From positions 20,612,501 through 20,676,500 of the forward strand of contig CM069610.1 in the NCBI GenBank assembly GCA_035771175.1: a DNA stretch of 64,000 nt, in the 5' to 3' direction. The first letter of the stretch is position 1. Each line of letters begins with the position of its first letter. The translations under genes were made by a program, and so were the position numbers. The notes under the pieces were generated by a model. That model searched no databases. It was not told the origin of the DNA and worked only from the letters and a program-made list of their open reading frames with translations. The stretch is from Paratinospora sagittata. Lineage: Eukaryota; Streptophyta; Magnoliopsida; Ranunculales; Menispermaceae. Below are positions 55,976 through 64,000 of the stretch, piece by piece.

Positions 55976-56093
55976 TGTAACACCTTCCACTTTTTCTACT
56001 CTAAAACTAATTTAACTGGTTGAAAATCCTACAGATGAAATTTCAACGAGTGAAGTTAGCCTTAAAGACCCCCTTTGGAGAAACCCGCATGGT

Positions 56094-56121
56094 GGGACGG
56101 TCCCAAAGAAAAGACCGTCCC
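56094..56121. repeat. Hairpin in T3 LTR U3
   Basis: Perfect 9-bp inverted repeat GGGACGGTC (56094-56102) and GACCGTCCC (56113-56121) with a 10-base loop, about 60 bases upstream of the TATA box. A C-run (56150-56161) lies between them. Confidence 0.85.
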
Positions 56122-56183
56122 CATGGCAGCCCCAAACGGGTGCCCCTCTCCCCCCCCCCCCGCCCGCCCCTTGGGACCAACCC

Positions 56184-56191
56184 TATAAATA
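56184..56191 (+). promoter_or_regulatory. T3 LTR TATA box
   Basis: TATAAATA in the context ACCCTATAAATAAGGGC, followed by C-rich sequence; the best TATA match in this LTR. Confidence 0.7.
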
Positions 56192-57218
56192 AGGGCTAGC
56201 CCCCCTCATTTCCCCTTGTCGACCCCCATCGCATTTTTCTCTTTCCCTCGACCCTTTGCGCTCTCCTGCTCTGCACACTTCAATAAGTTAGAAGAAAATT
56301 CTACTCCACTACAAATGTGTTAAGGTGGGGAATGAAGGCTAGGTTTGCATTTCTTACTTGTTTGATAATAAATTGCATAGCATCAAGCATCATATCTGTT
56401 ACCATGCTTTACTTCATGAATAGAGCTATCTATCATAAATGTTAAAATCATAACAATGGGTGTTATGCCGTTACTCTGGACCATGGAATATCATAAATAT
56501 ATTATTGGGTTCTATGTTGTTACGTTGGACCCGTAGGTGACACTGTCACTGGTTAACACTGGAACTCATGAGACTTCTTAGTTGCTGGATATTGTATAGG
56601 TGCCTCGGGTCACAGGTTGCAAGTGCATGATGCCTGGCCTGTGATGCCGTGTGACCACTTTTCATTTATATCGTTGCTTGATTGTATTGTTGTGGCATAA
56701 CTTTCTAATGAGTGTTGTTTTGTACTTATTGTTATGCATGTAAGACTTGTTTACCCTGCTTGATCTCACTGAGCTGTTGAGCTCACCCCGTTGCTAATCT
56801 TTCCAGGGAAATAAGATGGGTCAGGTTGGAATTATTCCGGGGGTTATGGCCATACCCGATCCATGTAGGGACTTTTGTGTATGTACTCTCCCCTGGTCCT
56901 GTCAGATCGGTCTAGCTATGGTGGTGGTGGTTCTCGACTTCTAGACGCTTCTCTTTTGACTACTCTTCTTTTGTTATTTTGGTACTTTTGTAGGGGCTTC
57001 GCCTTTGTTATCTTTATGTTGTCTCTTTGCTATAAAGGAATGTAATAATTAAACTCTATGTTTTGAATATAATAGTGTTTCCTTTAATATTTTCCACTGT
57101 ATTATTGTTGGTGTGCGCCACAATGCTTCTGTATGTGCAACTTTGATCGAGTGGTTTGAGCAGTTGACGATCTAACTGTCGCACCTCGTGTTATATCGAT
57201 GAGGCGTGGTGTGACAGT

Positions 57219-57236
57219 TATATGATATCAGAGAAT
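57219..57236 (+). promoter_or_regulatory. T3 primer binding site (tRNA-Met type)
   Basis: TATATGATATCAGAGAATGG-like sequence two bases after the LTR; GATATCAGAG resembles the TGGTATCAGAGC used by Tekay elements, with changes. Confidence 0.6.
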
Positions 57237-57434
57237 GGTCTTGGAGAGTGCCCACCCCTATTTTAAAAAATAGTACAAATTTTAATTCAAAAATAATATA
57301 TATATTTTATATAATATATACATATATACCATAAAAAAATAAAAAAAATAAAAATTTACCCGGACCGGTTGCCGGCCAGGTGTTTTTTTAGCAACCCTAC
57401 CCCCCCCTCCCCGCGCTCCCTTCCATATATTTTC

Positions 57435-57443
57435 TATAAATAG
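57435..57443 (+). promoter_or_regulatory. Second TATA box, upstream of the extra ORF
   Basis: TATAAATAG, preceded by TTTTC and followed by AGAGGG, about 130 bases before the ATG at 57575 and well outside the LTR. A C-rich tract (57400-57420) precedes it. Confidence 0.5.
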
Positions 57444-57962
57444 AGAGGGAGGAGGGGAGTTCAATCACTCACCCTCCTCACCGCTTTTGTCTTCCTTCTT
57501 TCTTAGATCTATACATCTTTTCTACTCTATATTTTTTTTTTATTCTCTCCAAACTGCATCTTCAAAACAACTTTATGGAGCGAAAACCAAAGAAGTTTAA
57601 GAAGAATGTTGAAGGTGAAAGTTTTCAACCTCCTTGACTCAGATCTTTCTCTTCAATTCCAGTCTAAACTGGAAGATTAGTAATTTTACCAAAAGAATAC
57701 TACCCAATGCTCCATGAATAACTTGCAGCCCTAGATTGGACACCGGTCATAAATCTTGAAAGGTACGTTTTTCGATCTTTTGTTGCACCATTTTATGAAA
57801 ATTTGACCATTAAAAACCATGATACTTTCACCACCAGTACAAAGGTGAATGGGATTGATGTAAGCCTCATGTCCGAAATATTGTCAAAAATTTTAGAAAT
57901 CCATGCGAGAGGACCACTCTGCGATATTTATCGGTCAAGAGGCAGGATAAGGGCGGTCCCAA

Positions 57963-60740
57963 TGTGGCGACCCCGCACCCCGGACCACCAACCCCACAAG
58001 GAATGGTGTGTGGAATGCTGGGGCGGGACGCCCGGCGTAGGCATCTCCAACCACTTCTCAACCACCGTGAGGTGGTTGAGACCCTACGAGCCTTATCCCA
58101 AACAATGACATAATATAAAATATACTAAACAAAACTACCAACTGTATTAATCATCCAAGACAAGAAATACTCCATAAAACTTTGCCATAAATAAAACCGT
58201 CATAATCCCTACAGTCCATCAAGATTGACATACACATAAAGTCCAAAACTATGGGTACAAAAAAACCGTCATATGTCCACATGGTCTATCTAACAAGTCA
58301 CAACTCACCCATACTACAATGTCGTTAGTGTTATAATTACATAGTCCAAAATATAATACTTCATAATTTGAAACACAGTTCAATCAAAATGCCTCTTAAC
58401 TCACACTGAGGCCTTGGATTCTCTCGCCGACAAGGCCCTCAAGATATGACTACTCATTTGCCCTTATTCTGGACAGAAGGACCTGAAAGAGGAAAATGAG
58501 GGTGAGCCAACGGTGCCCAGTGAATAGAATTCAAATATGCTATCAATACTCATCAATAAACATCATGTATGCATGTCAATGTGTAGCATGATTAAAAGCT
58601 CATAACATATAGATATCAAGCATTTATAATAAGTTCGATGCAAGTAAAAACTTATCAATTTGGATCCACATTCCACATGCATTGCGGTTACTAGTGCACG
58701 TCTATTTCACCGTACCGTTCTCATCCCCAAATATTTCCTTTTTAAAACCCTCTATGACAAGGTTAAGTCCTCCTATTAGCCAGATAGATGGGCCCAACCA
58801 AAGTCATAAGGTTTTCTCAAATCAATGCATCATTCAAAACATTAGGACACATTCATGCTTTCAACATACAATATATATAAGTGATATGATGACATAAAAG
58901 ATATAATCATAAATGAAGTCTACTCACAACCAAGCCTCGCGAGAGTATCTAACCACACACGGACACCAAACCAAATCAATCCAATCAAGGTCCTGAAACA
59001 TTCATCAATATCCAACCATACATCAATTTTTATGCTCAATCACATAGACATTACACATCAACCCTAAATCAGCCCACATATAGACAATAAGCCTAAATCT
59101 CATCTAATCCCACCATTCAACTCAAATCACATGACTTGGGCCTCTAATGCATAATTCTCATTCATAAACCATTCTATTAATAAAAAATATTGTTTTTCAA
59201 TTCCTTAGGCATAAACATGCTAAAATTGGGTCATTTGATCACAAGTAGGCATAACCTATGATATGGTCACAACCACCAAATCAGTAGCATAATCAGCCCT
59301 AATCATGCTTAATTAAACATAAGTTGCATCAATTCAATGATTCTAGGCCAAAAGCATCAAAAGCCCTGAAATATGAAATTTTCCATACTTAGGCCATATT
59401 GCCGATTTACACTAGGTCACCATGTTCAGCCATGTATATCACTGATTTTGCATCATGGGTTCATCAACAATGGCAACTAGGTCAACATAGTTGACATGCA
59501 AGCTATTTGGAAAGGTCTAAGTTCATATTCTAAATTTAGGTCTAATACAAGCAACCCTACCAATTCTTCCTTTAATATTCTGTTCAGATGTATACATCTA
59601 CCAACAGAAATATTTAATCCCAAAATCAACCGTACAGATTGAATTATGTTAAGAATCAAACCTTCTGTCCAAAAATTAGCTCAATCCAACGGTGGACCGA
59701 AACGATAAGTTTCTTTGATGAACAAGTCTCTAATCAGACAATTTCTCCTTTCCTGCTGCAAATACTCGAACACAGATGACTATATCACACAAAATACTTA
59801 ATCAATAAACATCTCCACCGATCATAATGCAGAAATATCCGTTGGAAACCACATTCCCAGATATCATATCCATCCAACGGTAGATTTAGGAGATCTACTA
59901 GTTTGATCTAAACTGCGCGAGAATTCTGACTAGCTTTGTTTGAGAGGTTATATCTCTTAAACGAAAACTCCAATCAAGATCTTCACCGACCATAATGAAT
60001 ACCCATAAGATAAGAACTTGGTGACATATTGTGAGCTCAATCTGACCATACAGAACCAAGATCCAGCTCTTTGATGAAAACGTTGCTGAGACTTTTCTCA
60101 AAGCAACTCCCTCATTCTTTCTCTTCTTCTTTCCTTTCTCTTCTTTTTTCCTTTCCCTCCACTCATCTCACCTTCTAGGACTTCTTTGGTGAAGAGAAGT
60201 AGGGCATGAGACACTTGTCCACTCTCATGCACCAACCTTAACATGTGTTGGAGAGGAGAAATGGGGCATGGGACACTTGTCCATTTTCATGCACCAACTT
60301 GACATGTGTTGGAGAAAAGAAATGGGGCATGGGACACTTGTCCATTCTCATGCACCAACTTGATATGTGTCGATCTCATACTACCCATACCAACCACATG
60401 TACTTTAACCAATCTCATGCTTCCATGTATTTTAAATGTCTAATCCATTTAATACACCAAATTTTCATTTTCATTTAACATTTTATTCAATCAATCATAA
60501 CCCATATCAATTCATGGTTTAACGGGCCCATGCATAAATAATAACATATGCATTATACTTTAATTTAACATGACCCATATACAATTTATAATGCACATAT
60601 TTATATACATTATCAAACATCAAATATAAAAAAATTAAACAACCATCAAACAAACACCAAACATATCAAGGCAACACATAGAGTTTGGGCAAGATGCAAT
60701 TGGGTTATGGGCTAGATGAAATAATTTTCAGGGCGTCACA
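57963..60740 (-). mobile_element. T4: long solo LTR (gypsy, chromovirus-like)
   Basis: A 2778-base TG...CA unit flanked by a perfect CCCAA duplication (57958-57962 and 60741-60745). On the minus strand it begins TGTGACGCCCTGAAAATT and ends GGGGTGCGGGGTCGCCACA. It contains the ACTGGGC...GCTCACCC module (58492-58520, minus strand) seen in the Tekay LTRs and a three-unit minisatellite. No coding capacity found; ORFs inside are short and unsupported. It may be a solo LTR or a short non-autonomous unit. Confidence 0.88.
60186..60371. repeat. Minisatellite in T4
   Basis: Three tandem units of 61-62 bases, each with GGGCATGRGACACTTGTCC and CATGCACCAAC (starts of GGGCAT at 60202, 60264, 60325). It lies in the U3 end of the LTR in minus orientation. 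The 77-codon ORF at 60245 reads through it. Confidence 0.88.
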
Positions 60741-61703
60741 CCCAAACTCTCGAAATATGTTTAGGTGTCTTGCTTCCCAGCCTGACTACACTGTCACCCA
60801 GATTTTTACCAAAGAAATCAAAGAGCAATATAACCCTCTTATTCAAGTAATCATGTCAAACATTTTGCCCCAACTTGGTAAAAGGTCTACCACCACTCAT
60901 CCTCAATGCTTTTTGGCATAATATTTGGTGAAGGAAATTCCTGTGAATCTTCCTTTTATCATCCTACGCCATATGGCACATTGCACTCAGGAACGAACCT
61001 ATCTTCCATACGGAGCATTACTAAACAAAGTGTTTCGTCGTTTCGGAGTGTTTCCTAGCCCAACCGAGATAACTTCTCCCTTGTACGGTGACATCACCGA
61101 AACCGTATTGAGCTCGAGTAGAACCAAGGGAACTCTCACGGTTAAGAAGCTAGGAAATGTGCCAACTGAATGAGAAGATTTTCCAGAAATAGAGGTCAAC
61201 ACTCCTCCAGAAGACGTCGAGGACTTTAACCTTGATTTCTCTAATATACCGGAAGAGGAGAACCTACAGAAGAATATTGTTCTTCATCCAACACACAAGA
61301 AACCAATACTGACAACCAACAATCACTTGTGGATCAAATGAGAGAAATGATGCTAGCAACCGAGAAGCGAATGATGAAAAAAATGAAAGACCAGTTTTAA
61401 GAATACAATCGCAGCCTCAGAGAAAATAAATAGGCTATTGACTGACTGCTCAAGGGACGCGGGGAATGCCGCGCCGCAATACCAAGGATCACTCCTCCAT
61501 TCTCAGGTGAGGTAGGATTTGGACAGTCATCCCAACAAGCACAATATTCGTCAGTGAATCTTAATCTCAACCTTGGGGCCTCTCAAGTTCCTAACCCAGC
61601 ATTTGTTGGGCAAGTCATGGAGACTCCTATATACTCTCCTAGCATGGAACAGTCAGTATCTCAATTCTCCTCTGAACATTTTGATTTAGTACCTCCCCAA
61701 TAG

Positions 61704-62773
61704 TTTTTCTCTCGATGAATCTGAAGTTTTAGATTTTGTATTTAGTTGTTGAGGTAATCTTGCAGTACTTTAAGTTAGCTTCGTAGTATGTTAAAGTATT
61801 TTGAAGAAAGTTTAAGCATCATTGTAGCGGTTTGAATAGTTTGTAAAACTTTGTTAAAAAAAAAAAACTTCAAGTCGAATTATCAGCTCATGATATGGTA
61901 AAAGTTGTGTGATATTGTGTGCTAGACTATCTATGGTAGGCCCACTCATTCGGTGGATTTCTTCACTATTAATGGGTTTGACATGGTATGAGACACATCA
62001 AACTCACACAAATACTGACCAAAAACTCAAGACGAGGTAACCTACGAACTTGTTGTGTAGCAGTTTATTGCGGAAGGTCGACTTACCATCAATATCGTCA
62101 AGTTCACATGGAATGGGACATGAGAACTCGATGGATAATAATGGTAGACGACTTTCCACAGGAATCTGCAAAAAGACCGCACACAGATCCTTTTGACTGG
62201 ACCACGCCCCTTATCACCAAATTCATGCGAAATGGGACGTATAAATCTGGAAGATAATAGGAATCGTCCAGTCTTAGTGATATGTGAGCATAGTATAAGT
62301 AGTGTAAAGATTTGTGACATATAAATATTGGTGACAATACGAGGAAAAGGTCGTAGAAGTATCTGTGGCATGTGCTGATGTTCAAAAACATAGATATTTT
62401 GACAAATACACAAGAAGTTTTCAAAGTGTTTTTAAAACTCAAATACTACGCTACTAATCTTTGAAAAAAAAATTAGAAATCACACTTTTGGTTTTGTTTT
62501 AAAGCCACCTAAAAGTGCGATGCGACGGTGCTCTAAGACTCCTCATCTTCCCTATTACCTAGCCTAGAAATTTGGGAGGTTAACACCTATGAAATGTCAC
62601 TCAAGAACCATGCATTTGCACTACATCACGTATCGATCCTCCCTTCTTCCTCAGGACTTATATCGCAAATCTTGTGCTAACATCAAGCAAATTTGCAGAC
62701 AATGCGGGTGCAAACAAGAAGTCTGCACGACCCTAGCTCCTCTCGACAAACGTCTATGTTTATGTAGCCGCAA
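61704..62773 (+). other. Spacer between the extra ORF and T3 gag
   Basis: About 1.07 kb. The first 150 bases look like a 3' untranslated region and end in a run of 12 A (61856-61867). The remainder contains two weakly similar segments (62107-62157 and 62224-62269, sharing ATGGGAC and GGA(T/A)GATAAT) and no convincing gene; short ORFs on both strands at 61988-62442 and 62589-62843 lack support. Confidence 0.6.
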
Positions 62774-63894
62774 GAGGACACTGGATCTGAACATACTCCC
62801 CCTATCTCAGAACAAGCGACGGACAACAACACTGATGTCCTGACAGTCGAACAAACTATTGCAGCTCCTTCCAATGGAGTAGCCGTACCGTTTACCATGG
62901 AACAATTTTTTGAAGGCTTTACGGAATGCGTGAAAGCTTCGATGAGAGGTTCAGTCTAGAGTGTCGCTGTTCAACAAGCTGCGGTGCCCCACCCGCTATT
63001 GGAACCAGCTAAGCAAAAGATGGATCAGATGACCAGTCAAATCAAGAAGTACAAACGACTACAACCCTTCACTTTTGATGGAAAGTCCGACTCCGTCGAA
63101 GCCTATCAATGGCTAGAAGAAACTCGAAAAGCGCCTGAGGCATGGGAGCATCTGAAGAAAGAAAAATTTCCTTTGTTGTTTATCAGTTGGTTGGAAACAA
63201 CAACTCTTGATGGAAAATAGTTAAGGAAGACCCTCAAATAAATGTCAGTACCATGACATGGCAACAATTTGAAGTTGAATTCATCAATGAATATTTCCCA
63301 AATGCTGTCAAAAGAAAGAAGAGATTGAAATTTGCAAAACTCTTTCAAGGAGGCATGACAGTTCGGAAATACGCATCCAAGTTCACGAAACTATCAGTTT
63401 TCTCTCTTTCTACCATCACCACCGAGGGGGACAAAGTCGAAAAGTTTTTCAACTGATTGAGGCCCAACATCAGGCAGGGCCTTGCCTTTCTAGAGCTTGA
63501 TAATTTCAAAAAATTGATGAACATGGCTATAAATTACGAGCAGCGATAGACGCAAAATTGGGGAAAGAGAATCATTGCGCCAGTACATCACTCTGGCAGG
63601 AAGAGACCTTACCAACCAAATAAAACCGCTCGCCCCTGCATGGGTAACCCCTAAAACCCTCAGCTCCAGTTCGTTCCACCTGCTCCAACCCAACAAACTT
63701 TCCAAAATCAAGCAGGCTAAAGAAATGGAAATAATTGGCGATTTCTCCAACCTCCTCCGAATCAACAACCACAAGATCGAGATCGTATGTGCTTCAAGTG
63801 TGGCCAGGTGGGCCACATTAGAAAGAATTGTCCTCTATTAGCCCCTGGCCAACCCAGAGCCCCAACTGCACCAGTTCCGCAAGCAGCCCCATAG
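62774..63894 (+). pseudogene. T3 gag with CCHC zinc knuckle
   Basis: A frame readable from about 62774 (EDTGSEHTPPISEQ) with VPFTMEQFFEGFTECVKAS, TAG at 62957, LLEPAKQKMDQMTSQIKKYK, then the gag core LQPFTFDGKSDSVEAYQWLE (from 63059). Stop at 63218, a frameshift before 63253, then TMTWQQFEVEFINEYFPNAV, FAKLFQGGMTVRKYASKF, stop at 63454, NFKKLMNMAINYEQR, and the knuckle CFKCGQVGHIRKNC (63790-63831), ending at TAG 63892. The start codon is not identified; TAG at 62765 lies just upstream. Motif order is that of Tekay-type gag. Confidence 0.85.
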
Positions 63895-64000
63895 TTCCAC
63901 CACCACCGAAACAACAACAAGGCCTAGGCAGCAAGAACACGCCTACACTGCTGTTGAACAACTGATGCCTGAAAATAATGAGGTGGAAGGTACGTTTGTT

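Larger units (their letters stand above)
55976..57216 (+). mobile_element. T3 5' LTR
   Basis: 1241 bases from TGTAACACCTTCC to ...GTGGTGTGACA. It has a hairpin, a 12-base C-run, a TATA box, and the CTCACTGAGCTGTTGAGC then TCACCCC module (56766-56792). More GC-rich in U3 than the other LTRs here. Confidence 0.82.
57575..61703 (+). pseudogene. Extra ORF upstream of T3 gag, plant transposon/ATHILA ORF1-like
   Basis: ATG at 57575 (MERKPKKFKKNVEGESFQPP), then stops at about 57635, 57665 and 57707; RFVAPFYENL-like motif with ENLTIKNHDTFTTSTKVNGI (57800-57860) and SEILSKILEI. T4 interrupts at 57962. Removing T4 and one CCCAA copy keeps the frame, and coding resumes with ASQPDYTVTQIFTKEI, a stop at 60919, then LPFIILRHMAHCTQERTYLP, YGALLNKVFRRFGVFPSP. 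TGA at 61171, an acidic stretch, a Met-rich helix (61336-61398), and after a shift a tail ending FDLVPPQ at 61703. It resembles a domain common in plant retroelement ORF1 proteins of unknown role; I recall the resemblance and could not check it. Confidence 0.65.
55976..64000 (+). mobile_element. T3: Tekay-type gypsy element, runs out of window
   Basis: 5' LTR (55976-57216), tRNA-Met type primer site, an extra ORF (57575-61703) split by solo LTR T4, a spacer, and gag with a CCHC knuckle. Protease and the rest of pol lie beyond the window; the last 100 bases already read AVEQLMPENNEVEGTF, the sequence that joins gag to protease in this lineage. Confidence 0.8.

Noticed and set aside
62589..62843. 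Cys-containing 84-codon ORF
   Set aside because: No recognisable motif spacing; overlaps the start of the T3 gag frame, and the other frame gives the gag N-terminus.

Overview
This is plant nuclear DNA, probably from a seed plant with a large, repeat-rich genome. It is built almost entirely from LTR retrotransposons nested inside one another, plus one decayed 45S rDNA fragment. Evidence for a plant: 18S-ITS1-5.8S-ITS2-26S order with the plant ITS1 core, Ty3/gypsy Athila elements primed by tRNA-Asp, chromodomain gypsy elements of Tekay type, and Ty1/copia elements of SIRE type. I found no host protein gene and no tRNA gene. Every long coding stretch belongs to a retrotransposon, and all are broken by stops, frameshifts or deletions.

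Layout. 1-873: rDNA pseudogene (minus strand), fused at a 6-base microhomology to Athila element M1 (868-4522, minus), which abuts the gag of a second Athila element, M2 (4523-7032, minus). 7033-18394: the 5' LTR of copia element C1 (pieces 7033-7217, 9206-9238, 18098-18394), split by solo LTR S1 (7218-9205, minus) and solo LTR A (9239-18097). LTR A is itself split by the Athila element Ath1 (9855-16905), which has both LTRs. C1 gag follows at 18448 and stops at about 18978. 18979-20778: fragments of a SIRE LTR (D) around a truncated Athila LTR (E). 20779-25895: Tekay-type element T1 (minus). 25906-30967: Athila element Ath2. 30968-32763: a second Tekay LTR (T2). 32764-37828: Athila element Ath3, whose gag is split by SIRE solo LTR S2 (32974-35624) and Athila solo LTR L1 (36051-37571). 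37829-55975: SIRE-type copia element C2, carrying Athila solo LTR L2 in its 5' LTR and the long Athila element Ath4 (46432-55761) in its 3' part. 55976-64000: Tekay-type gypsy element T3 with its 5' LTR, an extra ORF upstream of gag, a solo LTR (T4, 57963-60740) splitting that ORF, and a gag running to the window end.

Nesting is supported by target-site duplications read directly from the sequence: AGTGT (S1), CTAAT (Ath1), AGTAC (S2), CTACT (L1), TCCTT (L2), CCCAA (T4), and near-matches for A (CTCAC/CTGAC) and Ath4 (ACCAC/ACCAA).

Most notable signals: (i) a 159-bp inverted repeat with a 28-base loop inside the C2 LTR, aligning without gaps at about 94% identity; (ii) dispersed GCGC/ACGT-centred palindromes in the LTRs of three unrelated lineages, a different version in each family; (iii) two Athila elements that keep gag and protease but lack reverse transcriptase, RNase H and integrase at similar positions, next to a relative that has the full set; (iv) an extra ORF in T3 with its own TATA box and a downstream A-tract. 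Names such as Ath1, C2 or T3 are labels used only in this annotation. All family assignments are from motif recognition by eye, without database searches.
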